A DNA stretch of 64,000 bases from Otis tarda (GCA_026413225.1 CM048552.1:26897001-26961000), one strand, 5' to 3'; shown: positions 11,277 through 24,230, numbered from the stretch's first letter. Notes: a model not told the origin generated them from the sequence alone. Numbers and translations are program-made.

Positions 11277-14200
11277 ATGTTTAAATAGCATGAGGACCTG
11301 GTCTCTATCCTCATGAGGAAGAAAGGTAACAACGCTGCTGCTCTCTAGCACTATTGGTTTCAAACTGGCTCACAGAGAAGCATGGCAAAAGGAAGCAGAA
11401 GGTGTAACACCTATATTGATACAGCAGATCTTTCTTAAATATCTGCACCTCAAAGATCAGACTGTTTTTCTAACAATGATAGTTTAAGCCACTTCTTTTT
11501 ATCATCCCACCAAAGTGCACAAGCTATACAGTCTGTATGTTTCCAAGTCTGCGACACACTGGTGAATGTAAACAGTTCTGGTCCACTATAACTGTAATGT
11601 GAATGTAGCAAGAGGTACACTGACTTTTGTCAAGTGAAATTACAGATTATTGACAGTAGTAATATACAATATCCTAAAAAAAACCCCACAGTTTAAGCAG
11701 AAATTTACTGCAACTGAACTGCAAAAAGACCACACACACTCTTCAGGGTACAGTAAAACACAGAACCTCACAGAGTATCTGGATTACAAAGACAAATTTG
11801 AGGACTGGAGGTTTTTTTGTTAGATTGTATGTTTGGTTTTGTTGTTATTTTGCTTTGTTATTTTTTTCCTTGCTAATTCAAATGAAAAGATTGTATATAA
11901 CTAACACAGTGGAAAAATGAGAATGATAAAAAGATTAATGCAAGGCATGTAGTATAAGCCCAAAAGAGGATACTGTAAATCTTCGCATATTTTTAAACTG
12001 CATAATACAGATAATAGAATTTTATTAAAGATCTCTGTAAAAATCAGGAACTGTTTACTGATAATAGTTATTTTGGTATTTTGTCTAGCTAATATGACTA
12101 CCAACAGGACAAAGAGGTTAAAAGGAATATAAAGACAAATAATGTTTAAGCAGATGTCAAGAAATGTTTTTTTCATATAGAGCATTATTAAAGTGCAGAG
12201 CAAGCCTCCCAGGCAAGATTGTTGAGGCAAAAAGTCTAATGTCATTAAATAAACAATTACAAACCATCATATTGTCGTGGTTTTGTATGGTATACTAAAG
12301 AAAATTAGCTTTAATAAGTCACTCAGCTTCACTACTTTTCTCAGGGATTTTTTTTTCTCTGTAAATCATATTTATTTGTTTAAGCTTAAGGACTTTTTTT
12401 AAACTCTGAATGGAAAAATCCAGAAAGAGAACAAGAGCCATAAAATGCAGGATGTAGATGATGAAAAAAAAACCTTAGTAATACATGAGCTTCTCTTTAC
12501 GGTACCATACATTACACTTTGTGTACACAGTGTTGAAATAAAAGCTGATGCTGTTTTCTTGAATGATGATAACATTATCTAAATGGTCAGCATTAGCATA
12601 CTCCACTGTCACGTTCAGTTTGCTTTTTGTCTCTTTATCTCTTTCTGCTGATTAAGAATCTACTGCCATTTGTTTAATAATCACTTCAGGAAAACTTTCT
12701 GACTTTCACAACTTATGAGACTGATGCAGAGCTCCAGTCTCTGTAGTAAACACCATAAGGGCCGTGGCTGTATCTGCTGTATAAATAAAGCACGCAATTA
12801 CTAGCACTGAAGAGTAGAAATGGCTCCCAAATACTTTCCTTCTTCTGGTAACTCTCACACCCAATAACAGAACAAATCTTAAGACTAAATGTTTAACTAA
12901 TGGGTATTGTAAGTGTGAGAACACATCTAATTAATTCATTATTTTAACTGGATCAAGAAATATTTGCAATCAATGTAGTAGTACAGCTAGGGACAAACTA
13001 TTTTATTCGAGGCACTCAGATTCCCACAAGAAACAAGAAGAATCCAGGATTTGACTGGTTTGGGAAACTAAAAAAAGGGCTTTCAATTAATTTTTGTACT
13101 GTATCAAAACACAGTCAGTAATGCCATCCACTCTATGACTCCCATAAAGTTATATAAATGTACTGGAAGCACTGAAATTAACTTAAAATTTGAAAATAAA
13201 TAGACCTACTAATACCCTAAATAGCATCTAGTCCACAAAGCAGAAATTTTCAAGGGAATCGCTCCCTTCACTGCAACTTTGTTGCTACTATTTATGTTAT
13301 GAAGTCATTGCCTAAACATCCAGAAGGATATACCCTTTGGGAATATTAGGGAAAGAGATAGCAAGAGGGAAAGAGAAAAAAATCACAAAGAAAAGAGTAA
13401 TTAAAAATGGTTTTTTTTATTATTATTGTTAGTGCAATTAATGGGTCTTGAAAGCTTCTATTACACTGTGAATGCCAGAAGACACCACAAAGCAGAAAGC
13501 CATGCCTGGGTCTCAGCTGAAGTCACAATCTTTCCGGCTAGGGACGGCTCAAACTCAGAGCAAAGTCTTTGATTCTAGGATATGTCCCTGCTGGGAGAAA
13601 AACAGCATGAAGTGCTTTTATATTTCTCTGTGAGTATGGACCATGCTGTAGGTTGCATTGACAAATTGGCAAGCATGTCAACTTCTTTGAAGCTAGCACT
13701 CATCTTTTTTGTGCAGATGAACTTTAAATTGTAGATAATTGATTGCTGTTTGACTGTACCCCTCAGCTCATTCACCAGAACAGGAAAAGATCTGTTGCTG
13801 TTCTAACTAGATGGATTCCTTCCACTGGGAATATGATAATTGTCGCTCTTAGACAAGGCTGCCTAATGATTCTTCTCTTGGAGTAGTGACATTAAACGAA
13901 AGCTAAAGTTTCGGAATAAGATAGATCCTTTATTTCAGAGAAATATACTGCTGATTCAAAAAGATTGACCTGACGATCTAATAGATCTTTATCAACTTTA
14001 ATGAAATGCTATACTGGTTCAGGAACATCATCAAAACCTGCATTTCAAAGGCAAGCTATTTGTTCTCTGCTAAGTCTTCCTGTGCAATTGTTCAGAATAA
14101 CTGAGAAAATGGCAAAAGATCCATGCCTTGAGAACAGACTGCTTTAATCAAGGTTTAATGCAGACCTGACCAGAATAGTGATGATATTGAGCAACAGCTC

Positions 14201-14289
14201 AAGATCTTCCCTTAACCTCAGAAAGACAGATAGGGGTGGGGAGATGTGCTATACTCAGTAGTAAAACTTTTTTTCATTGACATAAGACT
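11277..14289. other. 3 kb of unique AT-rich sequence, no gene seen
   Basis: No exon or repeat identified. A minus-strand frame at 11901-12245 (114 codons, Leu/Ile/Phe-rich) reflects base composition only. A short TGTCGTGGTTTTG at about 12274 recalls the end of an LTR, but the neighbouring sequence does not continue the match. Confidence 0.45.
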
Positions 14290-17025
14290 AATTTTGTGGA
14301 CACACACAAAGTGCCACTGACAGATCCCCAGAGCCTGGAGAAGGATCACAGGTCAGCAGGAGAGCATGTGAAGAGCAGCACAGAGGAATTCCAGCCACTC
14401 CAGCCAGCAGCTCAGCTTCACGGGGTGCCCAACTTAAATGCCTCTATGCAGAGGCATGTAGCATGGGGAATAAACAAGAGGAGTTAGAGATGTGCACAAG
14501 CCTGCAGGGCTTGATCTTGGCATCACAGAGAAGCGGTTGGATGGGTCCTATAACTGGAGTATTGGAATGGAAGGATACAGGCTCTTAAAGAAGGATAGGC
14601 AAGGGAGAGGAGGAGTGGGTGTTGCTGTCTATGTCAATCTGGAGTGCATGGAGCTCTGCCTGGGGATAGATGAGGAACCAACCAAGATCTTATAAGTCAG
14701 GATTAAAGGGAGGGCAGGGACAGTTTACATTATAGTGAGGGTCTGCTACAGGCCCTCCCATATCAAGAGGACGGACTGGATGAGACCTTTTATAGAGGGG
14801 TAGGAGCAATGTCACATTCACAAGCCCTGATTCTCATGGAGGACTTCATGGGCAGCAAGGAGGGTGCACAGCAAGTTCACTACCATGGACTTTAAGAGAG
14901 CAGACTTTGGCATCTTCAAGAATCTGCTTGGCAAAGTACCATGGGATAAAGCCCTGGAGGGAAGAGGGGCCCAAGAAAACTGGTTAATATTCAAAGATCA
15001 CTTCCTCTAAGCTCAGGAGTGATGCATCCCAACAAAGAGGAAGTCAGGCAAGAACGCCAGGAGGCCTGCAGGGATGAATAAGGAGCTCTTGAACAAACTC
15101 AAACACAAAAAGGAAGCCTACAGAGGGTAGAAGTAAGGACAAGTAGCCTGGTAGGAATACAGAGAAATTGTCTGAGCAGCCAGGATTCAGGTTAGAAAAG
15201 CTAAAGCCCTGAATTAAATCCGACCGGGCACATCATAGGCAACAAGAAAAGCTTCTATAGGTACGTCAGGGATAAAAGGAAGACTAGGGAAAAAGTCAGC
15301 CCTCTCTGGAAGGAAATGGAGATGTGGTTTCCTGGGATATGGAGAAGCTTGAGGTACTCGATGACTTTTTTGCCTCATCAAGTGCCAAAGTCGCAGAAGG
15401 AAAAGGCAGAGACTAGGAGAAAGAATAAACACCTGTTGTAGGAGAAGATCAGGTTCAAGACCATCTAAGGAATCTGAAGCTTCACAAATCCATGGGACCT
15501 GATGAGATACATCCGTGGGTACTGAGGGAACTGGCACATGAAGTTGCTAAGCCACTCTCAATCATATTTGAGAAGGTATGGCAGTCTCGTGACTGGAAAA
15601 GGGGAAATACAACCCCCATTTCTAAAAAGGGGAAAAAGGAAGACCTGTCGAACTACAAGCCTGTCAGTCTCAGCTCTGTACCTGGCAAGATCATGGAGCA
15701 AATCCTCCTGGAAACTGTGCTAAGGCACATGGAAAATAAGGAGGTGATTGGTGACAGCCAGCATGGCTTCAGTATATGAAAATCATGCCTAACAAATTTG
15801 ATGGCTTTCTACAATAGAATTACAGCATTGGTGGATAAGGGAAAAGCAACTGATGTCACCTACCTGGATTTGAACAAAGCATTTGACACTGACCTGCACA
15901 ACATCCTTGTCTCTAAACTGGAGAGAGATGAATTTGATGGATGGGCCACTCGATGGACAAGGAATTGGCCACGTGGTTGCACTCACAGTGTTACGGTCAA
16001 TGGCCTGATATACAACTGGAGATCAGTGATGAGTGGTGTTCCTCAGGAGTCAATACAGCGACCAGAGCTGTTTAACATTTTTGTCGGCAACAGGGGCAGT
16101 GGCATTGAGTGCACCCTCAGGAAGTTTACTGATGACACTGAGCTGTTTGGTGCAGTCAATATACTGGAGGGAAGGGATGCCATTCAGAGGGACCTTGACA
16201 GGCTGGAGAGGTGGGCCAGTGCAAACCTCATGAAGTTCAACCAGGCCAAGTGTAAGGTCCTGCTCACAAGTCGGGGCAACCCAAAGCACAAATACAGGCT
16301 GGGCTGAGAATGTATTGCAAGCAGCCCTGAGGAGAAGGACTCAAGGGTACTGGTGGATGAGAAGCTCAACATGAGCTGGCAATGTGCGCATGCAGCCCAG
16401 AAAGCCAACTGCATTCTGGGCTGCATCAAAAGACCTGTGATCAGCATGTCAAGGGAGGTGATTCTCCCCATCTATTCTGCTCTGGTGAGACCCCATCTGG
16501 AGTACTGCATCCAGCTCTGGAGACCTCAGCACAGGAAGGACATGGACTTGTTGGAGTGAATCCAAACGAGGGCCAGGAAGATGATCAGAGGGCTGGAGCG
16601 CCTCTCCTGTAAGCACAGGCTAAGAGAGTTGGGGCTGTTCAGCCTGGAGAAGAGAAGACTCTGGGAAGACCTTACAGCCATCTTCCACTACCTAAAGGGG
16701 GCTTATGAAAAAGATGGGGAGAAACTATTTAGCAGGGCCTGAAGCCACAGGACAAAGAATAATGATTTTAAACTAGGAGGAGGTAGATTTAGACTTGATG
16801 TAAGGAAAATTTTTAACAGTGAGGATGGTGGAACACTGGAACAGGTTGCCCAGAGAGGTGGTAGATGCCCCATCCCTGGAAACATTCAAGGCCAGGTTGG
16901 ATGGGGCTCTGAGCAACCTGATCGAGTTGGAGATATCCCTGCTCCTTGCAGGGGAGATGGACTAGATGACCTTTAAAGATCCCTTCCAACTCGAACTATT
17001 TTATGAATCCACGATTCTTTGATTT
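14290..17025 (+). mobile_element. CR1 LINE, 2.7 kb, most of ORF2 plus 3' end
   Basis: The longest retrotransposon in the window. It starts in the region just before or at the beginning of CR1 ORF2, runs through endonuclease, reverse-transcriptase and C-terminal segments, and ends in a degenerate CR1 tail (TCCACGATTCTTTGATT) at about 17008-17025. Full-length CR1 elements are about 4-4.5 kb, so ORF1 and the 5' UTR are missing, and the endonuclease segment looks shortened. It belongs to the same broad CR1 group as the copies at 708, 29948 and 63598, judged by the shared C-terminal and 3' UTR text. Numerous stops and frameshifts show it is inactive. The 5' boundary is uncertain by about 30 bases. 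Confidence 0.92.
14296..16925 (+). pseudogene. CR1 ORF2 pseudogene (endonuclease + reverse transcriptase)
   Basis: ORF2 encodes an APE-type endonuclease followed by a reverse transcriptase for target-primed retrotransposition. The endonuclease part is readable at 14430-14695 ('LGITEKRLDGS', 'GYRLLKKDRQGR') and continues frameshifted to about 14900, where a deletion appears to remove part of the domain. From 15492 to 16559 one frame holds the reverse transcriptase, broken by in-frame stops at 15777, 16305 and 16557. Motif A reads LDLNKAFDTDL (about 15864-15896). Motif B reads SGVPQES instead of the usual SGVPQGS. Motif C reads FTDD instead of FADD (about 16126-16137). The substitutions near the active site and the stops make it dead. 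The C-terminal region continues to about 16925 in other frames. Confidence 0.9.
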
Positions 17026-17097
17026 TACTATTTTCAGGAATACCTGTTGTCTCAAGATCTCCACCCTTTACTTTACATTCCAGCTCATTTATCTTTA

Positions 17098-17432
17098 TCT
17101 ATCTTCCAGTACCTAAAAGGGGCCTACAAGAAAATTAGGGAGGAACTTTTGACAAGGGCTTGTTGTGATAGGAGGTAATAGCTTTAAACTGGAAGAGGAT
17201 AGATTTAGATCAGACACAAGGAAGAAATTCTTTACTGTGAGGGTGATGAGGTACTGGCACAGATTGCCCAGAGAAGTTGTGGATGCCCCATTCCTGGAGA
17301 CATTCAAGGCCAGGTTGGATGGGGCCTTGAGCGGCCTAGTCCAGTGAAAAGTGTCTTTGTCTACAGCAGGATTGTTGGAACCAGATTATCTTTAAGGTCC
17401 CTTCCGAACTAAACTACTCCACGATTCTATGA
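17098..17432 (+). mobile_element. CR1 LINE 3' end fragment (335 bp)
   Basis: A second CR1 copy in the same orientation, only 72 bp beyond the previous one. It begins at the 'QYLKGAY' region of ORF2 (ATCTTCCAGTACCTAAAAGG), covers the C-terminus and the 3' UTR and ends CCACGATTCTATGAAA. Because it has its own complete 3' end, it is an independent insertion, not a piece of the 14290 copy. A minus-strand shadow frame (17113-17307) is not a gene. Confidence 0.93.
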
Positions 17433-20400
17433 AACATATTTTGCTTCTATTTGTACAATTATAAGGGCAGCAAGCCAGGGAGAGTTTTTAAGTTGTTGTG
17501 ACAGAACTATACTCAGTCAAACTTCATCAGCTTTTTAGTAGGTAGAGCTGGATGGTCTGGAAAAAGTTGCAGTACTACAGCTGTGAACACCCTGTGCCAT
17601 TAAACCAACTGTGCGAAGTTATGAGATAGGTGCTTCCTTAGCAATAACTAGCAATCTCATTTTCCTGTTGGCAATTTGTCTGAAATTGAGGTTTTCATTC
17701 ATCCTTCCTTCACAGGTGTTTCATATACATTTTGTGCAAACTGTTCCGAATGCAAAAGAAGTGAAACACATTTTAGGGGTAATTAGCTTGGTTTCCTGTG
17801 TGGGTATGTCTGTGTCCATCTGTGTGCCCTTCCTGAATAATTCTGAAAGATTGTTTTCTTTGAGCAAATCTGGTGGAAAAGCAGGGGCCTCAGCAATGTC
17901 AAATACCTACAAATTTTGTGAAAAAAAGACAGCTTGCTAAATGGTTGTTTTACTCTGATTTATCAAATTAATGTCCTTCATACAGAAAAGAATTTATTGT
18001 TAGATTTCCCTGAGATTTGCACCAAACGGCTCAAGTGAATATTCCTACCTGTCTAAAAGATAGTGAAGGAACTTTCAGCATCCTGGAGTCTGGAAAATCC
18101 AATGATATAGCGAATCAGGCTTCATTAATTCTGATCTGCAGCACCAGCTTCTGGAGTCACACTATCTGAAAGAATACTCTGACTTGTATTTTGTAAAAGT
18201 TCTACTTCTCAAGACAGTAAAAGAAAGCTTGAAAACTGCCCCAAGAGTGTCATATGAACCAAAGAGCAAAAAGCAAATAATTAGTCGTCACATTTTCACA
18301 AGGTCTTAAAAAAAAAATCCACAAAAAACAATTTTGATTTTTTTAAACTGACTTACTCTTTTCAAATAATTGGGGCTGACAACAAAATACTGAATTCTTT
18401 CAAGCTGTTAAATATAACATCACCTAGCTTATTTGTAAAACACTAGTTCAGAGGAGCACGATTGTCTTCTACAGCTTGTAAATAAACTGTTTACTATTGT
18501 TTAATGCTAAAAAATTAATAATGGAGCCTTGCCATAAAACATACATCATAAACACTGAGCATAGTGTTTAGATAGTTATTGATTGTAAAGTTCTAACACT
18601 CTTAAAATATTGTTTTAGACTTATTGTGAAAATGAATTTTACTGATCAAGCAAATTTTAATTCTTTGCATAATGTACATCTTTTTGACATAAGTGTTTAA
18701 TCAAAATTTCTTTGCATTATTCCCTGGGAGAAAAATAGAAAACATGATCATAGAGGTTTTTCTCATTAGTCTAATAAAGTCCAAGACAAAGGTCAGATGT
18801 TATTCTAACAAGAACTTCAAACTTTCCAGTAGAGATTTTTAATGAATCTCTTTAGACCTATAACTTTAGTAACTACTGTAAATCTTTTTCTTTCTGAAAA
18901 AAAAACGCTTATTGAATTACTTGCTCTAGCAGAGGCTCCCCAAATGGATTTGTCAAGAAGTTTTACCCAGAGCATAAATTAATCCTTCTGTGCAGGCAGT
19001 TCAATTGCACCTTATTAGACAAAGCAAATATAAGTAAGACATGATCAGCCTGAAAAGTACTGGTAATATTTACTTGCACCAAAAAAATGTCATATGAATT
19101 AATTAAAATTATTTTCTATTTCCACTTTTTTAGAATGTCTATACTTTTCTTTATTGATAAATATGTAGAATATGTAGACTCAAGCTGTTAGCAGTCTTTG
19201 TAGGATGAGTTTTCCTCCTTGTATTCTTTCATATCCATTTAAGAGCATGATTGACCTTCAGTGCTAAATACAATTGTTGTGCTCATGCTATTTATTTAAC
19301 TTGAGAAATGTTAATTGATTAGATTAACTGCAAGATATGGATTTTTGAACCTCTACCACCTATATTCAGCCAAACATGTAGATATTGCTTAAGAACAACT
19401 TTTTCAGGAATGAATGACATTCCTATTCATTCCAATACCAAAGCAGTCATAGAGTTCTATTTGGTTATATCTATTTCACATATGGAAGCCTTTAGATTAA
19501 TTGATACGGTCAGAAAAAAAATAAGTCAGTGACGTGTACCTGCACTCCACTGTCTCCTCCATGTTCACCAGGGCAATATGAGCCATTTCCTCTTGCCTGT
19601 GCTCCATCTGATCCCACGGTTGCTGTATTCCTGGCTGCACAGTAAGCCAGTTTCAAATGGAGGCAAAAGAGTATTCTTATTTAGGATACACAGGAAACAG
19701 AGATTCTACATGTGAGAAGGGCCTCACATTCTGATCTCCCAGGATAGGACTCTTTCGTTTAAACTGAGGAATCAATGTTGTTCCTCGAAGAGTGTGTCGG
19801 CTGGCCACTGTCTGCTACTCCATATTTTTGTGTCCTGTACATTCAGTTTCATATGTTCCAGCCCCATGCAGATGACTTTAGATGCTCTAGGGAATGTCAA
19901 ATGGTGCTAAGTGTTTATATAACATAACCACACTCTGATTCCCCTTGCATGGATTTTCTAGCTACTATGCAATTATAACAAAAACTGGGTGAGGACTACT
20001 GCTGAGCACGACTACACAAAGTGGATCATGAGAGAACGGCTGTATGTGCATTTCTCACTGATTGCCTCTGCTGCCAGTAAAAGATATTACTGACTACAGG
20101 TGCCTTAATTTACTATTCAACAAAGAGGCTAACGCTGAGGACTCAAAAAAACTACTCAGGCACAAGTTTATTGGAAGCATATTTTAGATCATTTACTTCT
20201 GACATTTATGGTACAACTATTTTAACACAAGACCACAGTTATTCAAAAGATGAAGCAAAATCACCACTGCAAGCACATCCTAGCAAAATTAGGCTGATGC
20301 ATTTTATGTCATGAGCAAAGGTCAAATTGCATGTTGCTCACAAATTCTGTTTTATCTTATTTCAGAATAAATTATCAAACCGGCATATAGCTTAGACTAT

Positions 20401-21594
20401 GCATACTGCAATTAGGCTGAGAAATTTTTCACTCATCATTTATTCCTTAAGCATATACAATATATGCATCTTAACACTTCCTCAACATTCGTTGGTGGCT
20501 ATTACACAATCGATTATCTGTACAGAATACCATTTGTGTTTCAACTTCTTACAGTGGGTGATCAACCAAGTCCCTGACAAATTAATAACTTTGTTTACCT
20601 CTTATTGTTCCTTTACTACTTTGTTTTGCTTGAGCATATGGCTGTTTTGACTTAGAAAAGTGGAATATGACCTGTACCTACGCAAAGTTTAAGTGTCCCG
20701 CCTACATACGTTTACAAAATGACTAAAATGTTAAAACTCTTCCCTATTTTTTATCTTCTTAAATGTACCACACTGGAGTCACAGAAGCATTTGTCAGGTG
20801 TACCTGGAATATGATCCCTCCAGACATTCTTACTAGGGCTTGATTCATAAGTTTCTTTCATCCATTTTTCCATCTTCTTTTGGAAAATACTGTAGAGATG
20901 TTCTAGAAACATTGCAAAGATATCAAAAGCTCATCAACATTAAGATTTTTATTATTATTATTATTCCTAGCAATGTCAGCAGAAGAGGCAGTAGCCACCT
21001 AGAAAAGTTATCCTGTGTGTGAGGATGACATCCTGGCTCCCTGGAGACAGTGGCTGTTGATTTGAGAGATGCTTGCTAATTTCCGTCTGAACTAAGCTAG
21101 TTTTGTAAGTACTTTCCTCAGTAAGAAATACATCTGTTTAAAGCAATTGGAGTCGAAGGACCAGGAAGAGAAAATTATGCCTAGTTCAGACCCTCAGCTT
21201 TGCTAGGTTCCCTCAGCACTGCCTTTGTGTGTGCTTCTGAATGTTTACAAATGTCCTAAGGTAAAACGATATTGTATCTCCAGATCTTATCAGAATCTTA
21301 AAACAGAGCTACCTTTAATATAGCAACCTTGGCCAGAGTGAAACGACACCAGCACAGGCTCCCATGTCTGGTTTGTAACCTGACTTGACAGTATCACAGC
21401 AGGGCCCAAACCAATCCCAAATGATCAAACAAACCTTACTATTACTATGTCTCCCAAAAATCGTCCAGTTGGTTTGAAGAAATATTCAGTTATAGTAAGT
21501 GAAAGACATTAGTTAAGAGATGGTCAAAATGTATCAGTGAAATGTGGCAGAACTTTTAATACTGCTCTAGGTGGCCAAATCCCTTGAAAACACC
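17433..21594. other. 4.2 kb of AT-rich unique sequence, no gene seen
   Basis: A plus-strand frame at 17611-17940 (109 codons) has a hydrophobic start and no recognisable domain; I do not call it. Long homopolymer-rich, low-GC stretches lie between 18300 and 19350. An ATT run sits at about 20950-20965. No LTR or CR1 text was recognised. Confidence 0.45.
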
Positions 21595-21781
21595 ATTTGT
21601 TGCAGTTTAGCCCTGCTCAAGATTAAGCCGTACACAATCATGCACTCATCCTCCCCAGCCTCCGAGGGAACAGGGGAGAGATTATATAAAAAAAGCTCGA
21701 GGTTTAAGATAAGGACAGGGAGAGATCACTCAAGTTACCATTACAAGAAAAACAGACTCAATGTGGGGAAAACTGATTTAA

Positions 21782-21787
21782 TTTATT
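21782..21787 (-). promoter_or_regulatory. AATAAA polyadenylation signal of group C LTR
   Basis: Minus-strand AATAAA at the position equivalent to 54741-54746 in the sister copy, about 190 bp from the LTR 3' end. Confidence 0.6.
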
Positions 21788-22022
21788 AACAATAAAATCC
21801 AAGGAGGACAATGAGAGAGAAAAAAACCCCTAGATCTTAAGAACATCTTCCCCCGACCCCTCCCCTCTTCCTGGGCTTAACTTAATTCTGAACTAAAACT
21901 TCTGGACTTTCTCCCCCACTGAGCAGCACAGGGGGAATAAGGAATGGGGGTTGCAGTCAGTTCATCACACATTGTTTTCTGCTACTCCTTCCTTCTCTGG
22001 GGAAGAACTCACATTCCTACCC

Positions 22023-22282
22023 TGCTCCAGCGTGGGTTCCCTCTCATGGGCTGCAGTCTTTCACAAACTGGTCCAGTGTGGAGTCCTTTTCCACAGGGTG
22101 CAGTCCCTCAGGAACTGGCTGCCCCAGTGTGGGCCTTCCACAGGCCACAGCTTCCTTTGGGCATCCACCTCCTCCAGCATGGGGTCCTCCCCAGGCTGCA
22201 GCTGGATCTCTGCTCCTCTGTGGGCCTCCATGGGCTGCAGGGGGACAGCCTGCCTCACCATGGGCTGCACTGCAGTTAGGCC
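22023..22282 (-). repeat. Imperfect GC-rich tandem repeat within group C LTR
   Basis: Repeated blocks of roughly 50-60 bp built on CTCCAGYRTGGG followed by a CCACAGG/CCATGGGCTGCAG half, five or more diverged copies. This is the only GC-rich island for many kilobases. It lies between the TATA-like element and the polyadenylation signal. Overlapping open frames on both strands (for example 22044-22363 minus, 21944-22386 plus) come from this stop-poor composition. Confidence 0.7.
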
Positions 22283-22854
22283 AGGCTGGGCCCAGACAGC
22301 TGTCTGGCAGAAGGCCAGAGTGTGAGGCCTGCAAGGCCCACACCTCTCCCTCTGTGCCCTCACTTGTTCTGTTTTCCCCTTCTTAAATACCTTATCACAG
22401 AGGCATTATCACCTTCACCCTTGGGCTCAGCCCTCCTCTGCGGCAGATCCGCCCCAGGTGCACCAGACAAAGTGTAAACTTCTATCAGTTTCGCACAAAA
22501 GCCACCACTGTAATCCCCCTTGCTACACAAACCCGGCACATCATCCCTTTGCTATTAATTATGAATTAATGAGGTCCCTGACATACACTGGCACATTTTG
22601 TACGTCATCTCCACTCACAGAGCACACCTACTCAGAATTAGGTCTCTGAATTTCTCAGTTATGGAGAAAATGTTAAGAGGAACAGCCATAGCCAGCTGAG
22701 CAGCATTCTATCCTAGTCTAATATCATAAAATGCAAACAAGTAATGTGATTGCACTGTAGCAACCTCTAACAGCAAATTCTCCTCTGTGGGACCGGATAA
22801 ATTTGCGCCAGTTGAATGGCCTTGAGAACCACTTACTTAGTCCTGTAACATGGC

Positions 22855-22925
22855 TCTGACCTGAAGGTCATCTAATAATCTTCCTGCTAATGCAGGATCG
22901 TTCTATTCTTGATGCTGATGGTGAT
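22855..22925 (-). mobile_element. Possible ancient CR1 3' end trace
   Basis: GACCTGAAGGTCATCTAATA followed by CTTCCTGCTAATGCAGGATC matches, with gaps, the plus-strand appearance of old CR1 3' ends read on the minus strand (a 'GGTCATCTAGTCC' block then a 'CCTGC...GCAGGAT' block). Only about 70 bases are recognisable, so this is tentative. Confidence 0.4.
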
Positions 22926-24230
22926 AGTTGTAAGAGAGAGCCTTTCACAGAAAGAAGTTTTCACTTTTTCTTTCTCTCATAGTGACTTAATTTGGAACTC
23001 CAAATTGAAAAAGTTGCCATGTTATCTTTTGAATTGTTAAAAGAAATTCTTTAATTCAAGGCCAAAATTAAAGTTAGGATCTTCCTCTAATTGTAGATGC
23101 TGGCATGTTTGTTTGTTTTTTTTTTCTTAAAAAAAGATTCTGGAGTGTTCTTTTCTTAAAAACATTCTGAATGTATAGTGATTAATACCATTATTAAGAC
23201 ATTGCTCTGAAGGTCTGTTATCACACTACTATTCTCGTATTCTTGTTTTGCCTATGAGGATTACGAGGATTTGAGTTATTGTCTTCTGAGATAAAGGCCA
23301 CACTTGTAAAAAAGAAAAAGTAAAAAAATTTTGCAGTCCTGTTGACATGCAAGATGAAACATTTAATGTGTAATTCAGTAGATCTCAGGAGAGGGCATAT
23401 TTATTGCAATAATATTTATTGTCTGGTTCTGGAGTTTAGGTTTCATATCTTCTGAGATGCAGTCCTTGTTGTGTCATATTTATTATTGATATCCCATATC
23501 TGTTTCTGGTTTAATTTATCTTTGCATCTCAGGTGGCAAGAAAAATATTCTTCTCTGTACTAAGGACTAGTAAGCCCTCCACTTGAATCCTACTCAGAGT
23601 TTTGGAACACATATTGAGGTAAGAAAAACAGTAGTATAAATAGGGCAAAAGTATAAATCATCATACATTCAGGGTAATTTCCAAGGTCATATATAAAGTA
23701 CAAGATACCTCTTTTATCCTGTGTTCCTGTTGTTTTGGAGTTTTCTTGAGTACAAATATTTCACAGTATTAGAAAAAGATACACACACCGTGTTTGAGTA
23801 TTTTATGTAGTAAGAACGTAGAGGTAGTCATGGATTTGATAGGGCCTGTCATCATGATTATCAAAAACATGAAAAATATGGGAAATATAACAAATCAGTA
23901 ACTTTGTGAGTTTCACTTGGTTTTTAGAAATGCTACAACAGAAACTATTGTAGAGAGATTAATTGCTACCTAGGACTAACAGGACCAATGTGTAACTATT
24001 AAATTATTATTATTTTTTAACAGAGTTCTAGATTGCAATATTTTTTTAATGCCTGAAAAATTAAATTTAACAAAGTAAGGAGTTGCTGCTCTTGATACTC
24101 CACTAAATTAATGATAGTGGAGCCCTTGAAAAGGTATTCAATTTATATATAAGAAAAGAATGACCACTCTACTGTACCAGTTTTTGGAGAAATTAACATT
24201 CTCTTGCTTTTATGTGCACATTAATAAATA

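Larger units (their letters stand above)
21595..22540 (-). mobile_element. Solo ERV LTR, group C (about 946 bp)
   Basis: Minus-strand LTR homologous over its length to the one at 54553-55671. Shared landmarks in plus-strand order are GATAAGGACAGGGAGA, the AATTTATT polyadenylation region, GAGCAGCACAGGGGGA, GGGTTGCAGTCAGTT, a series of CTCCAGYRTGGG...GGGCTGCAG repeats, CTGCAGGGGGACA, TTCTTAAATA and CACAAACCC. The right end GGCACA gives TG in sense orientation. The left end is less well kept (TTTGTTGCAG where the other copy has TGGTGTTGTGG). No clear target duplication remains (ACACC versus TCATC), so this copy may be older or its left edge damaged. No internal retroviral region is adjacent. Confidence 0.82.

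Noticed and set aside
12270-12300. TGTCGTGGTTTTG resembling the end of an LTR
   Set aside because: The match stops after about 13 bases; the sequence on both sides does not follow any LTR in the window.
17611-17940. 109-codon plus-strand frame with a hydrophobic N-terminus
   Set aside because: No recognised domain, no promoter or splice context, and ordinary composition; a frame of this length is expected by chance in 64 kb.
21944-22386. Five overlapping frames of 99-124 codons on both strands
   Set aside because: All fall in the GC-rich tandem repeat of an LTR, where stops are rare in every frame. Only the sense-strand one is kept as a low-level finding.
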